Shown piece by piece: positions 32,712-44,281 of a stretch of DNA of 64,000 nt. Within the stretch, counting starts at the first letter, position 1, and each line of letters starts with the position of its first letter. This stretch comes from Staphylotrichum longicolle (lineage: Eukaryota; Ascomycota; Sordariomycetes; Sordariales; Chaetomiaceae), in assembly GCA_019096155.1 (NCBI GenBank), contig JAHCVI010000001.1, forward strand, positions 11,346,001 to 11,410,000, given 5' to 3'. The notes below the pieces were generated by a model that worked only from the letters and a program-made list of their open reading frames with translations, made no database searches and was not told the origin of the DNA. The translations under genes were made by a program, and so were the position numbers.

Positions 32712-35016
32712 TCACCCATCCCCACGCCCTCTGTCCTCCAGATGCGGAGGGAGCTGGACGCCTTTATGAACGTCAAGAAAATGCGTCCGAACTCTGTCTC
32801 GCCGGAGGGCCTCGTACGGGCACTCGGTGCAGGGAACAAGCGTCTGATCCTTGCTGTGTTTTGCGTTGTTATGTTTGGTCCGTCCGGATTGTGTTTCGAA
32901 CGTTTTTGGGCAATCGGGGTGCTTGCACGGGAATATGCGCCTGCGAGCAAGACCGCTGTGGTTAGCATTTTCTGATGATGAAGGCCCTCCGCGGATCACG
33001 TTGACGTACTTGCTATCCGGGGGACCGTCCATCGGCTCGGGACTTGGTGGGCTGCGGCGCTTGCCCTGCCTCGCCGGCGCGTCGTTGCTTGCTGGCGGAG
33101 CGCTGGTCGACTGTTGCGATATCCAATGCCTGAAGTCGGACTGTTCTCTGCTGTCAGGTGGAAGGAGTTCCTGTTTCGTTGGTTAGCTGCTTTCCGCAAT
33201 TATCCTCAAGCGGAATTTGTTCCGCTAACCTTGGCCACAGTGAGCAGGTAATCCTGGACTTCCTCATCTGTCCTCAGCAAACCGAGGGCGACAAACTTCT
33301 CGGCGACGGCGAGCAGCGCGAGGAAGCGGGCGTCCTTTGCGTCGGCGCTCTTCAGCGGCTCGAAGAAGCCTTTGCGCAGTCTATTCTCGGCCTTGGAGCG
33401 CTCATGAGCGTAGGCCGAACCACTCCGGCTGCGGGCCACCGTTTTGCCGCTGCCAGACAGCAGGAACAGATATTCTCCCGTATTCTTGACAAAGACAAAG
33501 ACAGCAAGGAAGGCGACTGTGTTCCGAAGATTCTGAACAGCGCAGCCGGCACCGTTGTCGGTGTCCTGAAACTGAAGCAGACGCTGGGAGCGGGATGACG
33601 AAGGCGAGGAGGCGAGGATTGGCGGCATCCGGTCACTGGGAATAGGCAGACCCAGATCAGGAAGGCCAATTCCCACTGGAGAAGTGTAAGGAGACGCTCT
33701 CTCGGCAGCGTATCTCGGAATTGGGTATTCCGGGTCGCGCAACCACACGACGCGCCACCACTCGACATCTCTCGTATCATTCAAGTCTTTTGGCGCTACA
33801 TAGACGTTGCCGTGGTCACCCAAGCTGCGGAGCTGGGAGAAGCTGAACTCCTGCTCGGTGAGATCCGTTACGCCGAGAACCTCCTCCTCCATGCTGAGCG
33901 GCTGGACGGCTCTGGGCTGGCCTGGGTCGGACAGATTCTTCGGAAGACGGCCTATCTCGGCGGCAATACTGGCTGCCACTGGCTCGAGAAAGTTGGAGTG
34001 ATTGCCCGAGTTCTCTGCGACATGCAGTGAACCCTCTCTGCCGTGGGGATCGAACGATGGAGGCTGCCTTTGGAGTGGAGGAGACGCCCAGCGAGAAGGC
34101 CACATGCTCGAGACTAACATGTCAAAGGCATCCTTCTCGTCTGAGTCATGGATGCAGTCTCTCCACCGCTGCAGCCCTGTCAAGATGTCGGTTTCTTGCA
34201 TTCGCCCTTGACGCACTAGAATCTCGGAGATGGCGTGCGAGAGGCTGGCAAAGGCAAAGATGTCGGCCAAGGTGTCTGGCACGCCGCCATCCAAGACATC
34301 GCGGTAGACGAGGGTCCCTCGGTCGGCTAATGCTTTGTAACTGCGAAGCTGCTCATGAAGCTTCCGGATTGACGGGTATGCCGACCCGCAAGCCATGGCG
34401 TGGAAGCGCTGGAACTCGTCTTGCATGCCTCTCTTGAGAGACTGCAGCCCTTCCCAGGCTCTGCCCATATCTGTTGGCTTTTGGGCGGCAGAATTGGGCT
34501 CTTCTGCGTCGGCGCACAGGTCATCCAGTGCCATGTCCGCTGCATGGCCATCGATCCTGCGATCACTCAGTTGTGGTTGGCATCGGTGGGCGCTGTGGAG
34601 ATTTTTGGTGCATTGAGCATAGAACGTTACCTGTGATGTTGGCTTCCCAAAGCCAGCAGCGAGACATCATCAAACACGGCCAATGAGCCAAGCCATGCAG
34701 CGCCGTCATCTTTCTCGACCTTGTCCAAAAAGGTCAGGCCGGCGTACATGCCGTCAATCTCGGCGAGCGCCCGCCCCCTGTGTTCAGGAAACCGGAATTG
34801 CTCGGCGGCAGCACTCCATGGACGGTTGGGGTCGACAAGCCAGCTCTGCAGCTTGGAACTGTCAAAGCCCGTCGGGGCGTGTTGGTGGTGGACCATGCCA
34901 TTGTCGGTGCAGCTGTTCAGCTCGTCCCAATCAACGACAGAAGGAGGCCACTCGATTGGGTCTTCGGCTCCGGGTCCGCCAAGGGGTGAGAATGCGTCTG
35001 CTCCCGCCTCTGACAT
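32712..35016 (-). CDS. C2H2 zinc-finger protein, putative transcription regulator
   Basis: Three exons: 35016-34631, 34556-33230 and 33170-32712, product 723 aa. The introns are 74 and 59 nt, with GTGATC-near and GCTAAC-like branch signals, and all phases agree. The N-terminal 580 residues are helical, without a domain I can name (for example GGVPDTLADIFAFASLSHAI). The C-terminus has two zinc-finger-like modules, FPCKHPDCPKTFETQSGRTKHNNAKH and VPCTECPYEALRRDRVRTHFLDVH. A last exon may be missing: the stop at 32712 lies at a possible GTGACG donor, and an open stretch in another frame down to 32318 (LNLESIRFVKNVSNRFDIL) looks coding and can be joined in phase after an acceptor near 32607. DNA binding is inferred from the fingers only. 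Confidence 0.75.
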
Positions 35017-35249
35017 GGTCTGCTGCTGGATTCAAGCTTCAACGTCGAACCGGTGCCATGTTCTTGCAGAGTAAAGTGGAAGATACTCCCTGCTGAGCCA
35101 AAAAGCAAGTGTTTAAAGATACTGTGAGGTCGTGTGGACAGGTTGGGCGAGGAAACACGACAGACATGGAATCCGGGGCAAGGTGAAAGTCGGTGGACCC
35201 TGTAACGCAATACGGCCCCTGCTGTTTTGCCCTGGCCATTTGTCCCAAC

Positions 35250-35301
35250 GAGTTGTCCTGCTGAATTGTCCTGGCGAATTGTCCTGGCGAATTGTCCTGG
35301 C
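35250..35301. repeat. 13-bp tandem repeat, four units
   Basis: Three perfect copies of GAATTGTCCTGGC at 35263-35275, 35276-35288 and 35289-35301, preceded by one degenerate copy at 35250-35262. Confidence 0.85.
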
Positions 35302-36876
35302 AGACTGGTCCAGACGTATTGTGCCTTGTCCTCAGCTGCATGCACATGGAGGGGCTGCGGCCACTCAGACGCTGCCCAGAAAGCTTCGGCAGGCACTGCG
35401 TGCTTATCTCTCTGACAAGACTGAGGGTTAGGGTCACGGCATCAATTTCCAGCACAGCACGAGTCGACCCTGGGCTATCTAAAACCTCTTCTTGACCAGA
35501 TTCCTTCGAAATCCTTTCATTTTTTTCTTCTTCTTTCTTCTTCTTCCTTTATTTTCGTTTATTTTAGTTTGAGACGCAGATTTTATGTCGCATGGAGTTG
35601 AGTGTTGTGGTTAGTCTAGAGAACTACGGTTTCGCCGTTCAAATCAAGTAATAGGTGTTAATGCAGGCTCTCTGGGTAGGGGTAATTGATGGCTGCGTGT
35701 TTCTGCGAGAAAAGTCTGCTGGTTTCGGTGAAGGCTGATCAAGATGGGTGATGTCTTGGGCTTTGTGTCAGTTGTTGATTCCCCTTTTTGTTGCTGTGGT
35801 GATGTCGCGTTGGATACGGCATAGCCCCTGATTGCAACACCCACCCTCCACCGATAGCAACAGCAACAAGCCAAGACGGTACGGAGGGAAAAATAGGCAT
35901 CACACCAACAACAAGATAGATTGTAACCTAATCAAGGAAACGTTATATCATGAGCCATCTGGGGTTTAGGGTTCGGGAAGTTGTGCAGGTGTCCATTCTC
36001 ACGAGTTTCCCGTCCAGACGGAGCGCCTGAGTTAGCCCTTTGGGCCCTTTGGGCCCTTCAAGCACAGTTCCAGGATCAATGCCACCAGCAGCCCACCGAT
36101 GAAGCGGGATGTATGTATATATAGCCACTTCCAATCAAAGATTATTTCCAGCCAACATGGACGAAATCACGGAAATAAAATCGGTTCTGCATCGGCAGCA
36201 CAGTCACTCATGAATCGTGCCAGCGCTGAGGAAGCATGAGAGAAGCGGTGCTGGATGGGGAAAATAAATGTCCTAATTGTTGTTCCCCAACTGGGAGATC
36301 GTCCGGGTCAGCGTGGACAAACAAAGAGTGGGAGTTTGGGCCAAACGGTGTTAATGGGCGTAGCAACGGCGGAATATCGGCCCAGCGAGGTCCCGAGAGG
36401 AAACGACATAAGTGCTGCTCGCAAATGAGTGTATGGAAGCCGCGCTTTGTCACTATTGAGATCACAACCGTCCGCCAGTGATGGAAACAGAGGAGTAAAG
36501 AAAGAGGGGTCGGCTGTCAGTAAAGCGTATGCGGAGCAAGAAACAGGTCGACAAACTGCCGTACCTGGACATTATAACAGAGAAGAAAAGTCCTATCTTG
36601 AACCATCTGGGGTATCGGTGCTCAGTAACCCTACAACCTAGACAACTGCGTCCCTTTCCAACCCCAAGAACAAAGCACCCTCCCACCATGCACCAATGTA
36701 GGTAATGAGGCAGCAACCATCTCCCAACGAACCTGGCTTGCTTTGAAACACCAAACGCCATCCAACTCCAACCCTCAGCCCAGCCTATCCCCATCCAAGC
36801 AACCAAACAAAAGAAACTCCGTCACCAATCCCTCCAACAACCACTCTGCCCCCTCCAAAATCACTGTCACCTCGAA

Positions 36877-36897
36877 CCCCCCCCCCCCCCCCCCCCC
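36877..36897. repeat. Poly-C tract (21 bases)
   Basis: An unbroken run of 21 cytosines 38 bp beyond the kinesin-5 stop codon. Its exact length is doubtful for any sequencing method. Confidence 0.85.
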
Positions 36898-36935
36898 AAC
36901 CCCCTCAACCCTCTTCAAACCAGAAAAAAAACACG

Positions 36936-39900
36936 TCACCTCAACCGCGGACTCTTCCTCCTAGTCGAACTCCTCATCGCAGGCGGTACATTCTCCGCCC
37001 CCTCCGCAGCTCCCACCCCCAACCCCCCCAGCCCACCGACGCGCTTCCCCGCCATCCTCGACGCCCTCGTCGCCCTCGGCAGCGCATTCGCTGCATTCGG
37101 CTTGAGCTGCGGCGCCGGCGGCGCCGGCTCGCCGTTCGCTGCGGGCGGCGGGGGCGGCGGCGAGAAGACCACCGTCGTGGGGTCAAAGAGCACCGCGCCC
37201 GACGTAACGGACGGGTTGAGGTTGAGGGTGTGAAGGGAGGAATCACGAAGGCCGGCGGCGGAAGGCGGGGTCGCGGCCTGCGGGGTTGGGGTGGCGGGCG
37301 GGGAGGATTTGGCCGGGGTGAGGTTGATGTCTGGGAGGATGGTGGGCGTGGTGTTGGTGGATGGGCTGGATTTGATCGGGGTTGCGGTGGGTGAGTCGTC
37401 GCGCAGGGCGGCAAGGAGGTCGGCGTGGGCGGCGGTGCGGGGGAGGGTTCTGGGGAAGGCGTAGTGCGTGCGTTCGGGCGTAGTGCCCGTGGGTTCGTAC
37501 TCGGCGAGGTCGGTTTTTTGGACGTCGGCGCGGAGCGAAGCGAGGGGCTCGCAGATGTTTGAGTCGAGGGGAGTGAGGGCGGAGGTGAGCTTCTGGGTGT
37601 TGGTGTCCATCTCGTCGCCGAGGGTCTGGACGCGGTCGAAGGTCTCCTTGTAGTGACCGGAGATATTGGAGAAGGACTGCTCGACTGTGGTGTTGAGGCT
37701 CTGTACCGACTCGGCGTGCCGTTCGTGGTGGCTGGCGTTCTGCGACTTGGCCCGCGAGACAAAGTCGTCGAGGTCCTGCATCTGAACGTCGAGGTCTTGG
37801 ATCTGCTCCTCCACCACCCGCACCGTTTCGGCATGTACGGACTTTGTCGTAGTCTGAATGGAGGTGCTGTGCTTGTTTGCGGTCTGGAAAATGTCAGCGA
37901 GTTCACTGGCAAGGGAGAGACACAACCTACCGTCCAGTCGTCCTTGAGTCGGGTCTTGAGCGCATCCCTCGAGCTGGAGATGTCTTCCAGCACCTTGCTG
38001 TCCCGTTCACTCCACGCCTTCATGCCGGCAGAGTACTCGGCCACACCGCTCTCAAACGTCTTGTTCGACTCTGATATGGTTTCCTGAATAAGCGCGGCCT
38101 TGTCGGCCAGCCGTGATTCCTGGACCTCGGCCTGGGAGTTGATGAGCTTCGTGAGTTGTGAGAGCAGGGCCTGCCGCTCTGTTGCCGCCTGCGCCCGCTC
38201 CTCGTCCAGCACTTCCTGTATCCTCGTCGAGACCGACTCGTTGGACTCGACTATGGTCTGCGTTGCCTCCTCCAGCTCCTGTCTGAGCCTGTCCGACTCT
38301 GCCTTTTGAGCGCGCATATGCCGCAGCAGGTCCTCAAAGACAGCCTTAAAGTCCTTCCCCACCGCGCTGTATGAGGTGTGCAGGTGGCTGTGGAAGGTGG
38401 TCAGCTCGCTGACCACGTCGCCCGCAATCCGCTCGGCCGCGGCGGCGATGGCCTGGAGACTTTCTCCGACGCGCTGTTTCACATTGTCCCGAACCACTTT
38501 GATCTCTTCCAGCACCGCATCCATCTCTTCCTTCGATCTTGCTTGCTGCGCCAAGAGTTGCGCCTTCGATTCAGCAAAGTCGGCCAGGTTCTGATCGAGG
38601 AACGTCTGTGTCGATGACAGCTTCTCGAGCTCCTCCCTGACAAACTCGTGCATGCGCTGCGAAATGTTCGAGATGTGCTCCTCCTGGTCCTGCCGAAATT
38701 CCTCGATACGGCCCTCCACGAGCTCCGTGACATCAGCAACTTGTGCTTGCGACGCGTTCCACGTGCTCCGGTTGAGGCTGTGCAGATCCGACTTGCGCCG
38801 GTTCTTGGCGTGGAGGCCGTCGATGTCACCGACCGTTCTTTCGAGCGTGCCGAGCAGGTTATCCCCAAGCACAGCCAGCTGCTCTTCTGTCTCCTGGTGG
38901 GCTTTGCGAAGGTGTGTTTCCTCAGCGAGCGCCTTCCTGGTCGCCGACAGCACGATCTCGGTCTGCTCGAGGACCTCCTTGGTTTCGTCAAACTGGGCAA
39001 GCGTCCCGTCGTGCTCTTCCTTGAGCCCGATAAAGTTGGATTTCAGGGATAGGAGTTCCTGCAGTTTGTTCCGCAGGTTTGTCTCGAGTGTGTCGATCTT
39101 GGCGCCCTGTTCCTCGGTCAAGATGCGGCGTGATTCGTTCTGCACCGTCAGTTCCTCGTACATCTCGTTCGATAAGTAGACGCCGTTGCGCTGCCGGGTA
39201 GCGATGAGCTCGGCCTTGATGCGCTCAATCTCGACGGTGAATTCACGGAGTAACGTCTTCTTGTTCATCAACCCGTTCAGCTGCGGCTTGTTGCGGATGT
39301 TCTTGGCGCGGAAGGCGTAGTCGAGTGTCGAAATGGTCTCCTCGAGGTTGCTCTTGGCCGGGGATATGGTTGCAATGATGCATGTCTTTGTGCGGCCGCC
39401 GAGCGAGTCTTGCAGCAAGCGAGTCAGTTTAGACTCTCGGTAGGGAACGTGGGCGCTGCGGTCGACCAGTGCGTTGATGACGCGCCCCAGGGTGAGCAAG
39501 CTCTTGTTGATCAACCCTGCTTCGGCCGCGCGCTTGTTCTCGGCCCCTGACCGCTGAATGTTTTCGCTGCCGGCCAAATCGACGAGGTTCAGCTTGCCCA
39601 GCATGAGGTAATCCTCCCCGTTCTCCGTCTTGTGTTTTGCGTATACCGTAATCGTGAAAACTGTATGACTCCGGCTGCTCAGGTCGTTGCAATTGGTGGC
39701 GGCCACCTGGCGCTTCACGCTGCCTTCCCGCAGCCACTTGAGGCCGTCGCCGGCGTTCTGGATGTACCGTTCCTCCATTCCCTGCACGACCGTCGTCGGG
39801 TGCCCTTTCCGTGACGTATCGTCGTAGATCTTGAGCTTCGCGCTGTCGTCCGAAGAGAGAAGGTCCCGCAGTTCCTCATTGTACAGTTCGATAAAGGAGC

Positions 39901-40569
39901 AGCGGACCGAGTTCTCCCTCTCGTCGAGCTCGAGCTTGTTGAAGAGGGCCTGAAGCACGCGGGGGATAATGCCGGCATTATCGGACAACATGCCCATCGT
40001 CTCGCTCAGATCGCCAGACATGGTGTACGTCTTGCCGGTGCCGGTTTGGCCGTAGGCGAAAATGGTGCAATTGTACCCCGAGAGCATCTGGCCGAGTCAG
40101 TTGGTTTCTCCGGCAGATGCCTCAGTGCGCTTACCTCGTCCAAGACTGGCTTCACCACTTCCTCAAACACGATGGCCTGGTCCGCGGCCTGCGAGAAGAC
40201 GTGATCAAAGTTGTATGTCTTGTCGCTCACGGAATTGGGCCCCATGGAGAGCTCGACGGTTTTCCCCTTGGTTGCCTCGGTCTTGACCACCACGGCGCTG
40301 TTTTCCTTGACCTCGCGGGCGTTCCTGCCGCGACACCTCACGACGACGTTGATGTTGGTAACCTCCCCGTCGTCGGGGTCAAAGTCGCGCTCCTTGCGCT
40401 TCGCGCCGGATGTTGCTACCGACATGAGGGATTCTGCGGGTGACGCTGCTCGGGCTAGGCGCGATACCGACGCGTTTCGTGGGGCTCCGAGCCTCGACGG
40501 CGCGGGTTGTCGCAATCTGGGCTGTATGCTGGGCCGTCCTCCGGCGCCAGCTCGGGATGGCGGCGCCAT
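36936..40569 (-). CDS. Kinesin-5 mitotic motor (BimC family)
   Basis: Three exons: 40569-40135, 40087-37931 and 37883-36936, product 1179 aa, the usual length of the family. Introns are 47 nt each and fall in phase 0. Kinesin-5 is a homotetrameric plus-end motor that slides antiparallel microtubules apart to build the bipolar spindle. Seen in the motor domain are the P-loop GQTGTGKT (158-165), switch I NDLSSRSH, switch II LVDLAGSE and HVPYRESKLTRLLQDSLGG, then a neck and long coiled coil. The C-terminus ends near GAENVPP, resembling the BimC-box region, followed by a basic RRKSPRLR tail. I start at MAPPSRAG (40569) by analogy with fungal relatives; the frame also allows ATGs at 40590 and 40650. 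Confidence 0.93.
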
Positions 40570-41330
40570 GGACGTCTTTCTGCGCTCCATCAGGAGCAGG
40601 TCGCGTTTGGGCGGGTGCGGGTTGTTGTTGTTGTTGCCGTATGATCCCAAGAAAAATAAAACCGGCGATGGTAAAAAAAATCAAGACTCGAATCTCATGC
40701 ACGTTCTGTGCCTCCCGTTGTTCTGCAAGGGCAGGGAATGGTCGGTGTGGGCTGGTGCTGTGTGGTGTGGCATCACTGCAATGGCAAAAATGGCGGCAGT
40801 CGAAGTGGTCCGAGTGGGGATTGCATGGGTGCGACAGGCGCGACACACAAACATGCGGAATCCCCAAATGGCCATTGCCGTAGCAACGGGTGGCCCCACA
40901 TGCTCTTCGGGCTCCGGCAAGCCAGGGGTCATGGCCCACCGCTGCCCCTCCATCCCACATCCGCAGCGCGGCCTTGCCTGCCGCCCGCCGGATGACGTCC
41001 CCGCCTGGCGGGATCACGCGGGGAGTGCAACCGGTCACTTGTCTGAAGTTGTTTGAGGGTTCAGCACGCGCCTTCCTTTCTGCTCGATAGGTTTGTTTTA
41101 ACCCACTTTGATTATTTAAGTGTTTAAAACTTGAGATACATCTTTCTTTCGTCTATCCGCTTTTGCCTTGTCGCATATCTGCGCGCGCATCGCCTCGCGC
41201 AATCCCCGAACCCTCGCAGCAGTGCAGGAGTCACTGATCGCACTCCATCTGGAGGCGTTTGCTGCTGCGCAACTGGTGCGCAGTCGCAGCATCGGGGCCT
41301 TTTACGGCCACCAAGTCCTCAACACTCACC
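40570..41330. promoter_or_regulatory. Divergent promoter region kinesin-5 / UPF0183 gene
   Basis: About 760 bp between two divergent start codons, so it must serve both. No clear TATA box is visible. If the kinesin start is at 40650 the region is slightly shorter. Confidence 0.45.
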
Positions 41331-42882
41331 ATGTCGTCGCTCTTTTCGGCCCAGCTCCATCCCGGCCGTGCCCTCGGCTTCCTCGTGCTCGGCGCCTCGC
41401 TCCACGATGTCCTGACCCGCCTCAAGGCCGAGCCCCAGCGGTTTCCGAAGCTCGACCTCACCCACACCCCGACCGACCCGGTGAAGGAGCCAGTCATTCT
41501 CGGCCTGCCCGCAAACGGGATTCGGATGCACTTCGACGGGCCCGAGCAACGGCTGCGCCTGATCGAGGTGGTCGACTTCACCAAGAACCACATCTTCCTC
41601 AAACCCGCCAACGACAAGGAGCGCGATCTCGTCCGGCCTCCCAGCACCGCCCAAGACGCACCCCCGGCCGACGCCGCCCCTGGCCCCACGTTCCGACACA
41701 TCTACCAGCGCTTCCTGGGCCCTACATACGATGGAGAATACGTGGCGGACGCTGAGATGTACGTGTTGTCGTACCCAGGGGTGGCGTTCACCTTTCCCAT
41801 GAAGAAGAAGGACTACTCGGCCTCCAAAGACGTCGTGTCCTTGCTGCAGTCCACAGCCATTCCAAACTCCATGGCCGTGTTCAGCGGCGACTCGTGGGCC
41901 CAAGCCCGCGATACCATGTGGACCGAGACCCTCCCCAGTGTCAAGGCATTCGCGCCGCTTGCCAAGGGCAAGGACGTCTGTCCGGACGAGGTCTCCCTGG
42001 TCAAGATCCACGGCGGCGGCAAGCTGCAGCTGTTCCGTAAGTGGACCAACAACGCTTTTTGGCTCACGCTCGGCGAGACCACACCCCAGCAGCTGGTCGC
42101 CGAGCTAGGGCCGCCTGATGCCATCTACCGCAAGAACGACCAGCGCATGTACATCCACAAGCTCCGCGCCGCCAGCAACACCATGGCCCGCCCCAACGGC
42201 GCCGACCTGAAGCGGCAGGACGACCTCACCGACACGGACCAGTCCTCGCACCCCGCGTCCGACGAGTACGACTCGACCGACGAAGCCGTCGAAGACGACC
42301 TCGTCGCCAACGTCTCGGGTGAGTGCTTCTACAACTACTTCTACCTCGGCTTCGACGTCCTCGTCTCGACACCCACTACCCCGTCCCGCCCACCACCAAC
42401 CCCCCAAACCGCGCCCCTCCCCGATCCCGCCTCTATCAAATCCACCGCCCCCGACCGCCTGGTCGCCACAAAAGTGATCCTCCACGGAAACGTCCCCGGC
42501 TCCTACCCCTTCAACCGCCACCGCCGCTGCCGCTGGAAATCAGCTACCTCTCCCCCGACTCTAACCCTGCAACGGTCACAAACTCGGAGACCCCCTTCCC
42601 GCAGATCGAAGAGCGCCTCCGCGAGGCGTGGAAGTCCATCTACCCTCCGAGGCCGAGGCCCAGCAGAAACAACGGGGGATGGTGCTCAACAGGGGGTGGG
42701 GCGACAGTCCGGGCAGCAGCTGTGAGCTGTTGGGCGGGTGGGAGGAGAGCGGCGGGACGAATCCCGGGGTCGGGAGGGGCAGGGGTGGAGGGGAGGACTC
42801 TACCACGACGCTGTTTGGGTTCCCGGGACTGGTGTTTGAGGTGTTGAGGAGTGGGTGGGTGAGTGCGGTTACTGTTTTTTGA
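41331..42882 (+). CDS. UPF0183/PHAF1-like protein, frame broken twice
   Basis: The start MSSLFSAQLHPGRALGFLVLGASLHDVL is the UPF0183 family's N-terminus, and the stretches NVSGECFYNYFYLGFDVLVSTP and HGNVPGSYPFNRHRRCRW continue it. After RCRW at about 42535 the family sequence shifts to another frame (ISYLSPDSNP...TPFPQIEERLREAWKSIYPP), and near 42646-42650 it shifts again (EAEAQQKQRGMVLNRGWGDSPGSS...TLFGFPGLVFEVLRSGW), ending at 42882. Both shifts equal one missing base, at a GG/AAA junction and in a TCC run, and are too close for introns. The whole family sequence of about 515 residues is present. Metazoan PHAF1 acts in autophagy at the phagophore; the fungal role is not established. Sequence error is the likeliest cause. 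Confidence 0.8.
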
Positions 42883-43313
42883 TTGGTGACTTGACAATGT
42901 CACTATGGTGCTTTTTGATGGGGCAGGGGGGCATGGGGGGTTGTTTGGCGTTTGGGGGCACGAGGTTCAGGGTTAACCAGCAGGTTGAGCGATGGCGAAA
43001 GTTATGTGAGCATCGGGACCTTGAGGTTTTGGATTTAGGCCTGCTGTTATTTTTGCCTTTCGTGGAGGGCAGTCTGGATTGTTAGATGGATGCATTCGCA
43101 TTGTCATGGTTTCCAGTGAACGGCACGCTCGCTCTGTCTTGCATTCGCATTGTCATGGTTTCCAGTGAACAGCACGCTCGCTCTGTCTTGCATTCGCATT
43201 GTCATGGTTTCCAGTGAACGGCACGCTCGCTCTGTCTGCACACCTCGGAAATCAAACGAGTTCTAAGGGTTCCGTATTTTACATGAATGGCTTATGTACA
43301 ACCCCCAAACGTC
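42883..43313. other. Convergent intergenic with minisatellite
   Basis: Separates the 3' ends of the UPF0183 and UstYa-like genes. The only structure seen is the 49-bp tandem repeat at 43092-43237. Confidence 0.6.
43092..43237. repeat. 49-bp minisatellite, three tandem copies
   Basis: Copies at 43092-43140, 43141-43189 and 43190-43237 begin GCATTCGCATTGTCATGG and differ at one position (CGGCAC versus CAGCAC in the middle copy); the last copy lacks its final T. Confidence 0.9.
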
Positions 43314-44281
43314 TTACGCGTTGTCGTCCCACGTCACGGCCCTCCCGCGGGCCCAGTCCCTTATCCCGTCAAAGTTCCTGCACGTGTGCAGCGTCGAGAA
43401 CTCGGGCCACGGGTCGTCGTCGCCCAGCTCGGGGTAGATCTTGAACGTGAAGACGCCAATGTCGGCCTGGCACATCAGGTTCATACGGAGTGTCTCCAGG
43501 CAGTGGTCTGCGCAAACATCAGCTTCGGGCCTTCTTCATCTTTTACGATCTGGACTTCACCTACCGACGTGATGCCTGACATCCTCTTCGCCGGCGCTGA
43601 TATCGCCGCCGTCGTTTTCGTAGTACTCCTTCCAGGTGAACTGCCGGAGCAGGTTGAGGCAGTGCAGCTGGTGGAACACCTCGATGGCCGCGCGGTAGCC
43701 GACCTTGCCCGTCTTGGGGTCCGTGATCTTGAGCGAGTCCGGGGACAGTCCGAGGCGGTCCACTTCCTCGCGCGAGATCATCATGTCCCCGACTGTTTCA
43801 AGCCAAAATTTAGAATGCTGGGTTAGAAACAAAGGGGGTGAAGAATCTTGCCTCTGGAGATCTGCTCCCATGCCTCGTCGACCTCGGGGCCCTTGCCGAC
43901 GTATGGCGACGCGGTCATGATGGGCGTCAGGTTGTACCTGACTGTGTCATATTTGACGACGGGCGCGGCGGGGGCTATGCACAGTCAGTTTTGCGTTGTG
44001 CCTGACTTAGGGGCTTACAGGGAACGCTTACAGTATGATGAAAATTGCGTAGTGACTTCCAAGTCAGAAGGTCGTGCGTGTCGCATGCAAAATGCTAATG
44101 TGAAGAGGGTGGTCGAGATGGAGAGAAGGACGGCGTGCGCGATCCAGACCCAGTGCTGGGCTATCCTCCGCGCCGATTGTGTCTCGTAGAAGGCTTCCAG
44201 GCTCAGTCTCCTCTTCCAGGCAGTCTTTTCTGACTGCCGCTCTTCGTCGAGAAGAGGAATCGGTTGATAGTCTTCACCCAT
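43314..44281 (-). CDS. UstYa-like oxidase (DUF3328)
   Basis: Four exons: 44281-44032, 43974-43852, 43792-43565 and 43507-43314, product 264 aa. Intron 2 (43851-43793) uses a GC donor (GCAAGA); introns 1 and 3 are GT-AG. All phases agree. UstYa proteins are type-II membrane oxidases that cyclise ribosomal peptides in dikaritin pathways, and relatives act in other secondary-metabolite clusters. A short cytosolic N-terminus is followed by one membrane helix (about 44-64) and then the two family HxxHC motifs, HQLHC (165-169) and HVDHC (199-203), the presumed metal ligands. The gene is head-to-head with the repeat-protein gene at 45500, 1.2 kb apart, which suggests a peptide substrate. Confidence 0.9.

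Larger units (their letters stand above)
35017..36935. other. Gene-free interval of 1.9 kb with simple repeats
   Basis: No gene is supported. It holds a 13-bp tandem repeat at 35250-35301, a pyrimidine-rich tract near 35500-35570, telomere-like GGGTTAGGG and GGTTTAGGG words near 35426 and 35963, and a 21-base C run at 36877-36897 near the kinesin-5 stop codon. Confidence 0.55.

Noticed and set aside
43092..43237. CRISPR array
   Set aside because: Direct tandem copies without unique spacers, in a eukaryotic genome.
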